Part shown: in pieces, positions 17,566-27,592 of the stretch | Layout: each line of letters begins with the position of its first letter | How positions within the stretch are numbered: position 1 is the first letter of the stretch | Assembly: GCF_028736215.1 (NCBI RefSeq) | Contig: NZ_CP117883.1 | Span: forward strand, 2,542,001-2,606,000 | Reading direction: 5' to 3' | Source: Mucilaginibacter sp. KACC 22773 | GTDB taxonomy: Bacteria; Bacteroidota; Bacteroidia; Sphingobacteriales; Sphingobacteriaceae | DNA length: 64,000 nt | Program-made: the position numbers and the translations under genes | The notes under the pieces: generated by a model | Told to the model about the DNA's origin: nothing | Seen by the model: the letters and a program-made list of their open reading frames with translations, nothing else | Databases searched by the model: none

Positions 17566-18416
17566 TAAAGAATTATCTTCTCAATCGGCATTACTACAAT
17601 GCCTTGCGCGCCGGCTTGTTTTAGCTGGCTTATCCTGTCCCAAAAATCGCGCTCCGGGATAACGGTGTGTACTGCAACCCAATCAGCTTCGGCCAATGGC
17701 ACTACCGACGGGCTTTTAACCCCCGGCAATAAAGCAATCACTGTATCAAGGTTATCTTTATGAACGTTAAGTACCACGTACTTAGTCTCTTTGGCGCGCA
17801 AAACCGATTGGATGCGTTGTATCAATTCCTGAACAAGGTCATTGCTTTCAGTGGCTTTACTGCTAATCAGGATGGCTTCTGATGACATTACATCGGCAAA
17901 TGCTTTTAAACCATTGCTTTTTAGCGTACCGCCGGTTGATACCAAATCGCAAATAGCATCAGACAAGCCCAGGCCGGGAGAGATTTCAACCGAGCCCGAA
18001 ATGGTACGGATATCTGATTCGATACCCTGGGCTTTCAGGAATTTGCCCAATATCACAGGGTAGGTAGTAGCTATAGCTTTACCATTTAAATCGGCAAGGG
18101 TAGCAATATCATTATTGTTTGGTACCGCTATTTTAAGCGAGCATTTGCCAAAGCCAAGACGCTGCAGATAGCTTACTTCAACTTCGGTTTCTTCTATCAC
18201 ATTTTCGCCTACTATACCCAGGTCGGCAATGCCATCCTGAACATATTCGGGGATATCATCATCGCGCAGAAAAAGGATCTCTAAAGGGAAATTGGAAACA
18301 GGCGAGATTAGTGAACTTTTGTAGTTTTCGAAGTTTAAGCCGCAATTTTTTAATAATTCGACAGATTTTTCGTTGAGACGACCAGATTTCTGGATCGCTA
18401 TTTTAAGTGTTTTCAA
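17565..18416 (-). CDS. hisG: ATP phosphoribosyltransferase HisG (long form)
   Basis: First enzyme of histidine synthesis, 283 aa, joining ATP and PRPP. The length and the C-terminal domain (about 210-283, including the VMPIEKI end) identify the long, histidine-inhibited form that does not need HisZ. The PRPP-binding block around DLVSTGGTLKSNGL is intact. The only sensible start is TTG at 18416: an in-frame TAG lies six codons upstream and no ATG lies between. The start is 74 bp behind a His-rich leader peptide, so it is probably under translational or transcriptional attenuation. Confidence 0.95.
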   Translation of the reverse strand: MKTLKIAIQKSGRLNEKSVELLKNCGLNFENYKSSLISPVSNFPLEILFLRDDDIPEYVQDGIADLGIVGENVIEETEVEVSYLQRLGFGKCSLKIAVPNNNDIATLADLNGKAIATTYPVILGKFLKAQGIESDIRTISGSVEISPGLGLSDAICDLVSTGGTLKSNGLKAFADVMSSEAILISSKATESNDLVQELIQRIQSVLRAKETKYVVLNVHKDNLDTVIALLPGVKSPSVVPLAEADWVAVHTVIPERDFWDRISQLKQAGAQGIVVMPIEKIIL

Positions 18417-18489
18417 AAGAATTGAATTTATGAACTATAATAAAAAAGAGTACAAACGGAGGTTGTTATTTCGCGTAGAAACATACATA

Positions 18490-18549
18490 TTAGCTGATCA
18501 CCACATGGTGGTGATGCAGATGAAGATGATGTAATGCGATACCGTTCAT
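18490..18549 (-). CDS. hisL: His operon leader peptide, 7 His in 19 residues
   Basis: The short ORF MNGIALHHLHLHHHHVVIS followed by TAA lies directly upstream of hisG. Seven of 19 codons are His, including four in a row. The run CACCAC-CAT-GTGGTG forms a 6-bp hairpin in which the last His codons pair with the Val-Val codons. A ribosome stalled for lack of His-tRNA would cover or open this hairpin. The design matches known amino-acid leader peptides of attenuated operons. Start ATG is 18549, about 23 nt behind a predicted transcription start. The companion terminator is not obvious: only a weak hairpin before a U6 run at 18447-18442 was seen. Confidence 0.88.
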   Translation of the reverse strand: MNGIALHHLHLHHHHVVIS

Positions 18550-18578
18550 TTTTTTATAGTATACGGGTAAGTCTGGCG

Positions 18579-18609
18579 CAAATATAGACAGATGTTTTTT
18601 AAATCAAAA
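18579..18609 (-). promoter_or_regulatory. his operon promoter (-33 TTTTG, -7 TATATTTG)
   Basis: On the minus strand TATATTTG (18586-18579) matches TAnnTTTG exactly. TTTTG (18609-18605) lies 18 nt further upstream, the spacing expected for the primary sigma factor of Bacteroidota. Transcription would start near 18572, just before the leader peptide. Confidence 0.75.
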
Positions 18610-18625
18610 TTAAAAGTGAATTTGT

Positions 18626-18773
18626 GTCAGAACCGGAATTAAACGAATTAATGGAATTTATTGAATTTGAAAAGTGGCTTTTCGAGGATAACTTATTAAC
18701 TACAACTGGAAAACGACCGAATTGGTTTTGAAATTCTGTTAATTCGACAAATTCGTTTAATTCCGGTTCTGAC
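18626..18773. repeat. Inverted repeat, AACCGGAATTAAACGAATT family, copy 2
   Basis: Perfect 24-bp arms at 18626-18649 and 18750-18773 flank a 100-bp centre that itself has weaker complementarity (AATGGAATTT and AAATTCTGTT). The right arm contains the stop codon and last residues of the membrane protein gene ending at 18757. Related to 3113-3210. Confidence 0.9.
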
Positions 18774-20286
18774 TTTCATCATACTCATAAATTGCACCCT
18801 CGTCCCCAAAATCCTTAATCAGCCTCAGCTGTTTTACCTTTTGGATATCCTTTATGTTGATCAGTTCCGGGTTTTCAAGGCTTTTAAACCAGATAAGGTA
18901 ATAGTGCTTAAAAGTATAAAATTTGGCTATATCCTTTTTAAAAAACCGATGAGGCACCAGGTAGGATGACATGCCCGAGAAAAAGTAAACCGCCTCATGC
19001 GCATCGGTATAAATGGTAACTTTCGGGTCGAACTGGCTTTTATCGATGGTTTTAAGATAAGCCGCAAATGGCGAATCCATCCAACTTTCGTCAGTATATC
19101 CCGGGTTGCCGTATTCGTCCCTTACCTGGTCGTCGTAGCGGTTTTTATCAATAAAAAACTCTTTGGTTACAAAACCCAGCATCAGGACGATCATAATAGC
19201 GCCCACTATTTTGCGGGTATTATCATTAACTATTTTTTTAAGCAGCAGCAGTCCCCAGCTGGTATAACCCCAAAGCGCGGGGATGTATATAGGTGCCAGC
19301 AGGCGATGGTTAATACGCTCGTACCGCGAAAAGGTTGAAGAGACCACTATAAATAAGCCATACACCAAAGCAAAAGTTATGGCAAGGTTTTCAAAACTAT
19401 CCAGGTGCCTGCGGTAATAATTGTAAGCCAGGGCAGCTATAAAACCACCGAATATTAAAATAGCCAACGGCACAGATAACCAGTATTGGTTAGGCGTAAG
19501 CCCCATCCAGTCGCAAACCACGTTGCCAAAGTAATACAGGTTTTTGCCAAATGAGGTTATTGAAGGCTCCCGCGGCCCGGTAGTAGTGCCCGACATAAAA
19601 GCATTAAAAACCAAATTACTTACCAATAGCGAAATGCAAACACACCCGTATATAATAATATGTATGATCTTCTTTTTAAGCGGCAAAACCCTGTCCAGCA
19701 ATAAAAGTAAGCCGCCGGTGCCAACAATGGTAACTGCGGCATAACGGGTAACGCAGCTTATTGCGGCAATTAATGCCGCTACTATCAAAGCTTTAACCGT
19801 ATGCTTCAGCAAATACTGTCTGAAAGCAACCAGGAAAAACAAGGTTTCTACTATAAATAATGTTTCGGACCACAGGTAGGAGTATACCTGCAATAACGCC
19901 GGACTTAATATAATGGCTACCAGCATCAGCCACTTGTAAACGCGGTTTGCGGGCACAAAACGCTGCATGATCCAACCGGCGGTATAAATGAGCGTGGCAA
20001 ACATCAAACCATTCAATACCGCGCCAAAAACAACAGGATCTATGCGGGTAATAAACATAATGCTCCCTAAAAATATGGGGTAAAATACCGGGAAATCAAC
20101 AATAGGGATATGGTTAAATGTTTGCAACGTGCCATTAGTGTTCAAGCTCCGGGCAGCGCTGGTGTACATAATAGAGTCTGGCGATATACCAATACCGCTA
20201 TAACTGCAAAACATTTGTATTGCAACAAAGCCAAGTACCGCGGCAATAAATGTGTCGTAGTTTTTTAAATAGCGGCTTAGCTGCAT
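18757..20286 (-). CDS. Multi-pass membrane protein, probable GT-C-type glycosyltransferase
   Basis: An integral membrane protein of 509 aa with roughly 10-12 hydrophobic helices over residues 12-400 and a soluble C-terminal domain of about 110 residues. Topology and the acidic SPDSIMY segment in the first outer loop (about 35-42) resemble GT-C enzymes such as the PMT/ArnT (GT39) group, which use polyprenyl-phosphate sugars. No family-specific motif could be confirmed, so the activity is inferred. It appears monocistronic. Its last five residues (SQNRN) and stop codon are supplied by the right arm of an inverted repeat, which suggests that the repeat replaced the original 3' end. Confidence 0.65.
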   Translation of the reverse strand: MQLSRYLKNYDTFIAAVLGFVAIQMFCSYSGIGISPDSIMYTSAARSLNTNGTLQTFNHIPIVDFPVFYPIFLGSIMFITRIDPVVFGAVLNGLMFATLIYTAGWIMQRFVPANRVYKWLMLVAIILSPALLQVYSYLWSETLFIVETLFFLVAFRQYLLKHTVKALIVAALIAAISCVTRYAAVTIVGTGGLLLLLDRVLPLKKKIIHIIIYGCVCISLLVSNLVFNAFMSGTTTGPREPSITSFGKNLYYFGNVVCDWMGLTPNQYWLSVPLAILIFGGFIAALAYNYYRRHLDSFENLAITFALVYGLFIVVSSTFSRYERINHRLLAPIYIPALWGYTSWGLLLLKKIVNDNTRKIVGAIMIVLMLGFVTKEFFIDKNRYDDQVRDEYGNPGYTDESWMDSPFAAYLKTIDKSQFDPKVTIYTDAHEAVYFFSGMSSYLVPHRFFKKDIAKFYTFKHYYLIWFKSLENPELINIKDIQKVKQLRLIKDFGDEGAIYEYDESQNRN

Positions 20287-20372
20287 AGGACTTTTTTACT
20301 GTTAAATTTAGTTGTAAAAGTTGTAAGCGGGTAAAATGTTTTAAAAAATGATTTTTTGCAAGTCAAATATGT

Positions 20373-20448
20373 CATTGCGAGGCACGAAGCAATCGCGAAC
20401 TATGCATTTTTGTTTTGCACGCGTGCGATTGCTTTGTGCCTCGCAATG
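20373..20448. repeat. CATTGCGAG inverted repeat, copy 2
   Basis: 24-bp arms (20373-20396 and 20425-20448) pair with one mismatch around a 28-nt loop. Same family as 10419-10501. It lies between the gmhB-like gene and the membrane protein gene. Confidence 0.9.
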
Positions 20449-20466
20449 GCATATTTATAATGTGCC

Positions 20467-20958
20467 CTACGCAATCAAATCCAACACGGTGCTAATCGGC
20501 TGATCGCTGTCAATCAAAATGCCTTTAACACCAGCCAGGGTGCCTGCTTCCACATCGCGCTCGCGGTCGCCTATAAAATAGGATAGGGCAGGGTCAATAT
20601 TATATTTGGCAATGCCTTGTAGTAACAATCCTGGTTTTGGCTTGCGGCAATCGCAATCGCCGGTAAAATTAGGATGGTGCGGGCAGTAAAAAAAGTCGGT
20701 TATCACCACGCCATGCTCAGCGTATACTGTTTTTAAATGGCTGTGCATTTTTGCCAGCTCCTCTTCGGTATACCAGCCTTTAGCCAGGCCGCCCTGGTTG
20801 GTGGCTACCAGTAGCATGTAGCCCCTATCCTGCAAAGTTTTAAGGGCATCAAAATTATCAAGTACATGAAAATCCTCAAAACGGCGAACATAATCGCCCA
20901 TTTCCTGGTTCAATACTCCATCGCGATCTAAAAAAACGGCTTTAACTTTTGCAGACAT
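20467..20958 (-). CDS. gmhB: HAD-IIIA phosphatase, GmhB-like (heptose bisphosphate phosphatase)
   Basis: A 163-aa HAD phosphatase without a cap domain. DRDGV at about 11-15 carries the nucleophile and acid. A zinc-binding loop (CPHHP...CDCRKPKPG, about 92-112) is diagnostic of the GmhB/HisB-N group, and GDRERD is the fourth motif. GmhB removes the 7-phosphate of D,D-heptose 1,7-bisphosphate for LPS core synthesis. The histidinol-phosphatase relative HisB-N is already encoded at 11964-13106, which favours the heptose role. No other heptose genes are next to it. Confidence 0.8.
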   Translation of the reverse strand: MSAKVKAVFLDRDGVLNQEMGDYVRRFEDFHVLDNFDALKTLQDRGYMLLVATNQGGLAKGWYTEEELAKMHSHLKTVYAEHGVVITDFFYCPHHPNFTGDCDCRKPKPGLLLQGIAKYNIDPALSYFIGDRERDVEAGTLAGVKGILIDSDQPISTVLDLIA

Positions 20959-21398
20959 CTAATTTTAATTTTTGGCGAAGTTAGTAATTTTCGAAGAGTC
21001 CATAGATCATGGTCGATAGTCCATGGGTTAATACAGTTAAATTGATAGATTTGGGTTCCATGGTCCATGGACTATTGACCATGGTCTGCTAATCCAAATA
21101 GTCTACTCTTCACATAGATTTAACCAACAAAATTTTATTCTGTTATTGGTATATTTACCGATTGTATAAATGAATAGCGGTAAATTGGTGCAACTTTATA
21201 CCGATTCTAAATAAGAAAACAACATATTTCATTTGCTTAATCATAATAATTTATTGTTTATGTTGTCATTTTGTTAAATAAATATGATATAGATAATCGA
21301 ATTTTTAGAAATCTTTAAAAATTCCGATAAATTTTATAATTTATTTGCAAATTGGTAACTTCGTTGTTACACCCCTTTATAAACGGTTTACTCTAAAG
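20959..21398. other. Control region between gmhB and gltB with a CCATGG inverted repeat
   Basis: The 440-bp gap has no gene. At 21008-21026 and 21065-21083 two 19-bp arms of CATGGTC-ATAGTCCATGG wording pair with one mismatch. The remaining 250 bp before gltB are very AT-rich and presumably hold its promoter, but no clean TTG/TAnnTTTG pair was found. The gltB frame extends up to a TTG at 21345 in this region. Confidence 0.55.
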
Positions 21399-24300
21399 AT
21401 GAATCAAACTGATAGCAACCAGGGCCTTTACAGGCCAGAATTTGAACACGATTCGTGCGGAACTGGATTTATAACCAACATAAATGGTCATAAAAGTAAC
21501 CAGATTATTGATGATGCGCTTACGATGCTCGAGAACATGGAACACCGCGGTGCCTGCGGATGTGATCCTGAAACCGGCGATGGTGCCGGTATATTAATAC
21601 AACTGCCCCATGAGTTTTTAATGGAGGAATGCTCAAACCTCGAGATCAGCCTGCCCGAACCGGGCGAGTATGGTGTTGGGATGATCTTTTTCCCGAAAGA
21701 CTCGGCACAAAAAAAGGCCTGCCGCATTGTGATTACCAATGCGATAGAAAAGCTTGGCCTTGTTAAATTAGGTTACCGCAAATTGACCGTTGATTCAATG
21801 GCAGTTGGCGAAACAGCCCGCCAGGCCGAGCCGGATGTAGAGCAGATATTTATTGCCCGCCCGCATCACATTACCAATGCGGATGATTTTGAGCGGAAGC
21901 TTTTCATATTACGCAGGTACATCAATAAAACTATTACGGATACCATCCCAGGCGCATCTGAATATTTTTATTTTACTTCGTTATCCTGCAAAACAATTGT
22001 TTACAAAGGCCAGGTAACTACTTACCAGCTGCGTAAATATTATGCTGATTTAACTGATCCGCGTATTGCATCTGGCTTTGCCATGATCCACTCGCGTTTC
22101 TCTACCAATACTTTCCCATCGTGGAAACTGGCTCAGCCTTTCCGCCTGATTGCCCATAATGGCGAGATCAATACTTTAACCGGCAACTTAAACTGGTTTT
22201 ACGCCGGTTTAAAATCATATGCTTCGTCGTACTTCACGGCCGAAGAAATGGAAATGATTATGCCGGTGATTGATAACAACCAGTCAGACTCTGCCTGTCT
22301 GGATAATATCATCGAAATTCTGTTACACTCGGGCCGTTCGTTACCACACGTAATGATGATGCTGGTACCCGAGGCATGGGACGGCAACGTACACATGGAT
22401 CCTATTAAAAAGGCGTTTTACGAATACCATGCTACTTTGATGGAGCCATGGGATGGCCCGGCCGCTATCACCTTTACCGATGGTAAACTGGTAGGTGCTT
22501 TATTGGATAGGAATGGCCTTCGCCCCTTGCGCTATGTAATTACCAACGATGGCCGCGTTATAGCAGCATCTGAAGCGGGTACCCTGGCTATCGACGAAAG
22601 TACCGTAGTACGTAAAGGTCGTTTGCAGCCTGGTAAAATGTTGCTGATTGATACCGAAAAAGGCAGGATCATTACAGATGATGAGATAAAAAAACAAATT
22701 TCTTCAAGGCAGCCTTATGGCCGCTGGCTGGAGAATTATAAAATAAACCTGAGCGAACTTACCGAACCCCGTTTGGCATTCGCTCAGCTATCAGAAGCTT
22801 CGGTATTCCGTTACCAGCAGGTATTTGGTTACAGCCGCGAGGATATAGATACCATTATTAAGCCAATGGCTGTTGATGGTAAAGAGCCCGTAGGCTCCAT
22901 GGGTACCGATGTGCCTTTGGCTATATTATCTGATAAACCACAACATTTATCAAGCTACTTTAAGCAATTTTTCGCCCAGGTAACCAACCCGCCTATCGAC
23001 CCGATCCGCGAGCGCCTGGTAATGAGTTTGGCAACCTTTATCGGTAACAATGGTAACTTGCTGGATGAAGATAAAATGCACTGTCATTGCGTGGTTTTAA
23101 AACACCCGATATTAAAAAATCACCAGTTAGAAAAACTACGGAGTATTGATACCGGCCTTTTCCATGCCAAAACGCTGCAAACTTACTTTGTAGCCGATGG
23201 TATGCCCGGCTCGTTAGAAAAAGGTATTGCAAGGCTTTGCCGCTATGCCGAGGATGCCGTTGATGATGGATTTGAAGTATTGATCCTGTCGGATCGTGCT
23301 GTAGATTCGGAGCACGCGCCCATCCCTACATTATTGGCGGTATCTGCGGTACATCATCACCTGATTAAAAAAGGCCGCCGCGGCGCTGTAGGCTTGGTTG
23401 TTGAAACCGGGGATGCGTGGGAAGTGCATCACTTTGCCTGCTTGCTGGCATTTGGCGCTACAGCTATCAACCCGTACCTGGCTTTGGCAACTATCGAAAC
23501 CGTTAAAAACAACGGCAGTTTAGAAACCAGCCATGATATTAAAACATTACAAAAAAACTACGTAAAATCTATAAATGATGGTTTGTTGAAGATCTTCTCT
23601 AAAATGGGGATCTCGACCCTACAATCATACCATGGTTCGCAGGTTTTTGAAATATTAGGCTTAAATAAAACGGTTGTAGATAAATATTTCTGCGGAGCTG
23701 TTACCCGTATTGGCGGTTTGGGCCTTGACGAAATAGCCCGCGAAGCGCTATGCAAACACCGCATGGGCTTTAACACCAAGGGAGCCGACAATTTATTGCC
23801 CGAAGGTGGTATTTACCAATGGAAACGCAGGGGCGAAGCGCACTTATTTAACCCAACCACTGTACACTTATTACAACATGCTACCCGTAGCAATGATTAC
23901 AACGTGTACAAAAATTACGCTAAAGCAATTAACGAGCAAACCGAAAAGCACTTTACCATTCGTGGATTGCTTGACTTTGCCCATCACCGTGAAGCTATAA
24001 GCATTGATGAGGTTGAACCGGCCGAAAATATCATGAAACGCTTTGCAACAGGCGCCATGTCATTCGGCTCTATATCTCACGAGGCGCATAGCACCATGGC
24101 TATTGCCATGAACCGCATAGGTGGTAAAAGCAACACCGGCGAAGGCGGCGAGGATGAAATGCGTTACGAAAAAATGGCCAACGGCGATTCCATGCGTTCG
24201 GCTATTAAGCAAATAGCATCCGCCCGTTTCGGTGTAACATCAAATTACCTGACCAATGCCGATGAATTGCAGATAAAAATGGCACAAGGTGCCAAGCCAG

Positions 24301-25916
24301 GCGAAGGCGGACAGCTTCCGGGTCATAAAGTTGACGACTGGATTGCTAAAACCCGTCACTCAACCCCTGGTGTAGGCTTAATCTCTCCACCGCCACACCA
24401 CGATATTTACTCTATCGAGGATTTGGCGCAATTAATATTCGATTTAAAGAACGCCAACCGAGCTGCACGTATCAATGTAAAATTAGTATCAAAAGCAGGT
24501 GTGGGTACAATAGCAGCAGGCGTGGCCAAAGCACATGCTGATGTTATCCTGATTGCCGGATACGATGGCGGTACAGGTGCATCGCCAATAAGCTCGGTAA
24601 AACACGCCGGCTTGCCATGGGAACTTGGTTTAACCGAAGCTCACCAAACATTGGTACGTAACAAATTACGCAGCCGTGTGGTATTGCAAACAGATGGCCA
24701 GCTAAAAACCGGTCGTGATTTGGCCATTGCAGCTTTGATGGGAGCCGAAGAGTGGGGCGTTGCAACAGCGGCGCTTGTAGCCGGTGGCTGTATCATGATG
24801 CGTAAGTGTCACCTGAATACCTGCCCGGTAGGTGTTGCCACGCAAGATCCTGAATTAAGGAAACTGTTTAGCGGTAAGGCAGATCACGTAGTGAACCTGT
24901 TTAAATTTATGGCCGAAGAACTGCGCGAGATTATGGCCGAATTAGGTTTCCGTACCATTAATGAAATGGTTGGCCGTGTTCAGTTCCTGAAAGTGAAAGA
25001 TCATCTGGAAAGCTGGAAGGCTAAAAAGATTGACCTGAGCGGTATTTTACACCCGGTTACCAATACCAAAGGCATGACGCTTTATAACAGCGAAAAGCAG
25101 GATCATGGCATGGATGAGATATTGGATTGGCAGTTGTTAGCGGCAGCTCAACCTGCTCTTGAAGATAAAACACCGGTATTTGCATCGTTCGATGTCATCA
25201 ACGTTAACCGTACCATTGGTACCTTACTGTCAAACGAGATCTCGAAGATCTATGGTTCGGCTGGCTTACCCGATAATACCATTAACTACAAATTCAAAGG
25301 CTCGGCCGGGCAAAGTTTCGGTGCTTTTGCAACCAAGGGTATCTCTTTTGAGTTGGAAGGCGAAGCCAATGACTACGTAGGTAAAGGTTTATCAGGCGCA
25401 CAACTGGCTATTTATCCTTCAGCGAAAGCTACTTTTACACCGGAAGATAATATCATCATTGGTAACGTTGCCCTATATGGTGCAACATCCGGCGAGCTAT
25501 TTATAGGCGGTATGGCAGGCGAACGATTCGCGGTACGTAACTCAGGTGCTACTACTGTTGTAGAAGGTATTGGCGACCACGGTTGCGAGTATATGACCGG
25601 TGGCCGTGCACTTATCCTTGGTAAAACAGGCCGTAACTTTGCGGCTGGTATGAGCGGTGGTTTAGCCTGGATTTATAACCCGGATAACAGCTTTGCCGAG
25701 AACTGTAATACCGAGATGGTGGATCTTGATCCGCTATCGTTACAGGATGAAGAGCAGATACTTACCTTGTTGCGTAAGCATGTAAGCCTTACCGGCAGCA
25801 AACTGGCGCAGCAGATCCTGGCTAACTGGGCCGAGGCATCTACACAGTTTGTTAAGGTGTATCCAAAAGAGTATAAAAAAGTAGTAGAGAAGTTACAATA
25901 TCAAACAATAGGCTAA
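21399..25916 (+). CDS. gltB: Glutamate synthase large subunit GltB
   Basis: About 1505 aa from ATG 21399 (MNQTDSN). An upstream TTG would add 18 residues of poor character. It has the usual order: class II amidotransferase domain with the nucleophile in HDSCGTGF (Cys20, exposed after propeptide cleavage), central domain, FMN-binding synthase domain (MSFGSIS, GAKPGEGGQLPG), the 3Fe-4S motif CHLNTCPVGVATQ and the C-terminal beta-helix (repeated GxxxGxxxGG). It makes two glutamates from glutamine and 2-oxoglutarate with electrons from GltD. gltD follows after 6 bp. It is the central nitrogen-assimilation enzyme. Confidence 0.97.
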   Translation: MNQTDSNQGLYRPEFEHDSCGTGFITNINGHKSNQIIDDALTMLENMEHRGACGCDPETGDGAGILIQLPHEFLMEECSNLEISLPEPGEYGVGMIFFPKDSAQKKACRIVITNAIEKLGLVKLGYRKLTVDSMAVGETARQAEPDVEQIFIARPHHITNADDFERKLFILRRYINKTITDTIPGASEYFYFTSLSCKTIVYKGQVTTYQLRKYYADLTDPRIASGFAMIHSRFSTNTFPSWKLAQPFRLIAHNGEINTLTGNLNWFYAGLKSYASSYFTAEEMEMIMPVIDNNQSDSACLDNIIEILLHSGRSLPHVMMMLVPEAWDGNVHMDPIKKAFYEYHATLMEPWDGPAAITFTDGKLVGALLDRNGLRPLRYVITNDGRVIAASEAGTLAIDESTVVRKGRLQPGKMLLIDTEKGRIITDDEIKKQISSRQPYGRWLENYKINLSELTEPRLAFAQLSEASVFRYQQVFGYSREDIDTIIKPMAVDGKEPVGSMGTDVPLAILSDKPQHLSSYFKQFFAQVTNPPIDPIRERLVMSLATFIGNNGNLLDEDKMHCHCVVLKHPILKNHQLEKLRSIDTGLFHAKTLQTYFVADGMPGSLEKGIARLCRYAEDAVDDGFEVLILSDRAVDSEHAPIPTLLAVSAVHHHLIKKGRRGAVGLVVETGDAWEVHHFACLLAFGATAINPYLALATIETVKNNGSLETSHDIKTLQKNYVKSINDGLLKIFSKMGISTLQSYHGSQVFEILGLNKTVVDKYFCGAVTRIGGLGLDEIAREALCKHRMGFNTKGADNLLPEGGIYQWKRRGEAHLFNPTTVHLLQHATRSNDYNVYKNYAKAINEQTEKHFTIRGLLDFAHHREAISIDEVEPAENIMKRFATGAMSFGSISHEAHSTMAIAMNRIGGKSNTGEGGEDEMRYEKMANGDSMRSAIKQIASARFGVTSNYLTNADELQIKMAQGAKPGEGGQLPGHKVDDWIAKTRHSTPGVGLISPPPHHDIYSIEDLAQLIFDLKNANRAARINVKLVSKAGVGTIAAGVAKAHADVILIAGYDGGTGASPISSVKHAGLPWELGLTEAHQTLVRNKLRSRVVLQTDGQLKTGRDLAIAALMGAEEWGVATAALVAGGCIMMRKCHLNTCPVGVATQDPELRKLFSGKADHVVNLFKFMAEELREIMAELGFRTINEMVGRVQFLKVKDHLESWKAKKIDLSGILHPVTNTKGMTLYNSEKQDHGMDEILDWQLLAAAQPALEDKTPVFASFDVINVNRTIGTLLSNEISKIYGSAGLPDNTINYKFKGSAGQSFGAFATKGISFELEGEANDYVGKGLSGAQLAIYPSAKATFTPEDNIIIGNVALYGATSGELFIGGMAGERFAVRNSGATTVVEGIGDHGCEYMTGGRALILGKTGRNFAAGMSGGLAWIYNPDNSFAENCNTEMVDLDPLSLQDEEQILTLLRKHVSLTGSKLAQQILANWAEASTQFVKVYPKEYKKVVEKLQYQTIG

Positions 25917-25922
25917 ATTTCA

Positions 25923-27401
25923 ATGGGAAAACCAACAGGATTTCAGGAGTTTAACAGGGAATTACCAACTAAGGTTCCCGCTGCTGAACGCGTAAAAAAC
26001 TATAAAGAGTTTGTTAATTTATATACCGACGAAAAGCTGAACCAGCAATCGGCCCGTTGTATGAATTGCGGTATCCCTTTTTGCCATTCGGGATGCCCGC
26101 TGGGTAATATTATCCCGGAGTTTAACGATGCCGTGTATCGTCAAAACTGGGAAGAAGCTTACCATATTTTATCATCAACTAATAATTTCCCCGAGTTTAC
26201 AGGTCGTATCTGTCCTGCACCTTGCGAGTCTGCTTGTGTGTTAGGTATCAACAAGCCGGCTGTAGCTATCGAGGAAATTGAAAAGCATATCATTGAAATT
26301 GCTTACCAGAAAAACCTGGTAAAACCAACTGCGCCTTTAGTAAAATCGGGCAAAAAAGTAGCTGTAATAGGCTCTGGTCCGGCCGGTTTGGCTGCTGCAG
26401 CTCAATTGGTAAAGGCAGGCCACGCAGTAACAGTTTACGAGCGCGATGACAAACCGGGAGGTTTATTGCGCTACGGTATTCCTGATTTCAAATTAGAGAA
26501 AACTGTAGTAGAACGCCGTATAGAAGTAATGGAAAAAGATGGTGTGGTGTTTAAGCTGAACAGTGAAGTAGGTGTTAACGTTGCCGCTGATGAATTGGTG
26601 CGCAATAATGATGCTGTAGTACTGGCGGGCGGTTCAACAGTACCACGTAACCTGATGATCCCCGGCAGGGAATTAAAAGGCATCCATTTTGCAATGGACT
26701 TTTTGAAACAGCAAAACAAACGTGTAAGCGATATTGCAGTTGACGGGGATGATATTTTGGCCACAGGCAAAGATGTAGTAGTAATTGGCGGCGGCGATAC
26801 CGGCAGCGATTGTGTTGGTACATCAAACCGCCAGGGAGCAAAATCAATTAAGCAGTTTGAGGTGATGTTTCAGCCACCTGCACAGCGTACACAGCACATG
26901 CCATGGCCAACATATCCAATGGTGCTTAAAACCACCAGTTCGCACGAGGAAGGCGCCGAACGTTTCTGGGGCGTAAACACCCTGGAGTTTTTAGGCGACG
27001 ACGAAGGTAACCTGCGTGCGTTAAAAGTGGTAGATGTAGAGTGGGAGCAGGATTTTATGGGCCGCCCTGTAAAATTCCATGTGGTTGAAGGATCAGAACG
27101 TGAAATTCCTTGTCAGCGTGTGTTCCTGGCCATGGGTTTCCTGTATCCGCAGCCTGCAGGCCTGTTAGCTCAATTAGGCGTTGAACTGGATGACCGCAAA
27201 AACGTTAAAGCCAAAGAAGGCGTTTACCGCACCAACGTAAGTAAAGTATTTGCTGCCGGCGATATGCGCCGCGGACAATCACTTGTTGTTTGGGCAATAT
27301 CCGAAGGTCGCGAAACGGCCCGCAAAGTAGATGAGTTTTTAATGGGCCACTCATTGCTGGAAAGTAAGGATGCCGTTAATCAGTTTGACCAGGTGTTTTA
27401 A
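25923..27401 (+). CDS. gltD: Glutamate synthase small subunit GltD
   Basis: A flavoprotein of 492 aa that passes NADPH electrons to GltB. The N-terminal iron-sulfur domain has [17 protein letters not shown] and [13 protein letters not shown]. The FAD-binding [10 protein letters not shown] follows at about 148-157, and the NAD(P)H-binding GGGDTGSDC near 288-296. The C-terminal [16 protein letters not shown] block is the usual FAD-contact segment. It is co-transcribed with gltB and ends at a strong terminator. Confidence 0.97.
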   Translation: MGKPTGFQEFNRELPTKVPAAERVKNYKEFVNLYTDEKLNQQSARCMNCGIPFCHSGCPLGNIIPEFNDAVYRQNWEEAYHILSSTNNFPEFTGRICPAPCESACVLGINKPAVAIEEIEKHIIEIAYQKNLVKPTAPLVKSGKKVAVIGSGPAGLAAAAQLVKAGHAVTVYERDDKPGGLLRYGIPDFKLEKTVVERRIEVMEKDGVVFKLNSEVGVNVAADELVRNNDAVVLAGGSTVPRNLMIPGRELKGIHFAMDFLKQQNKRVSDIAVDGDDILATGKDVVVIGGGDTGSDCVGTSNRQGAKSIKQFEVMFQPPAQRTQHMPWPTYPMVLKTTSSHEEGAERFWGVNTLEFLGDDEGNLRALKVVDVEWEQDFMGRPVKFHVVEGSEREIPCQRVFLAMGFLYPQPAGLLAQLGVELDDRKNVKAKEGVYRTNVSKVFAAGDMRRGQSLVVWAISEGRETARKVDEFLMGHSLLESKDAVNQFDQVF

Positions 27402-27430
27402 GAAAACGCCTGATCTGCTGAAGATATATA

Positions 27431-27478
27431 ACCACGCTGCGTACTCTTTTATGGGTATCGCAGCGTGGTTTTTTGTTT
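27431..27478 (+). terminator. Rho-independent terminator of gltBD
   Basis: A perfect 11-bp stem ACCACGCTGCG (27431-27441) / CGCAGCGTGGT (27459-27469) with a 17-nt loop is followed by a T-rich run. Confidence 0.92.
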
Positions 27479-27592
27479 TATTTTGATGGGTTATTTTGTG
27501 CTGTTATGGTTAATCAATATTAATTATGCCACTCTGGTAAACCACTTGCCCCGTTTGTTGTTAAATCTAAACAAGGCATAATCAATTTATAA

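Noticed and set aside
18417..18489. Classic His attenuator terminator before hisG
   Set aside because: Only a 4-5 bp weak stem precedes the U6 run at 18447-18442, so I do not list it as a terminator.
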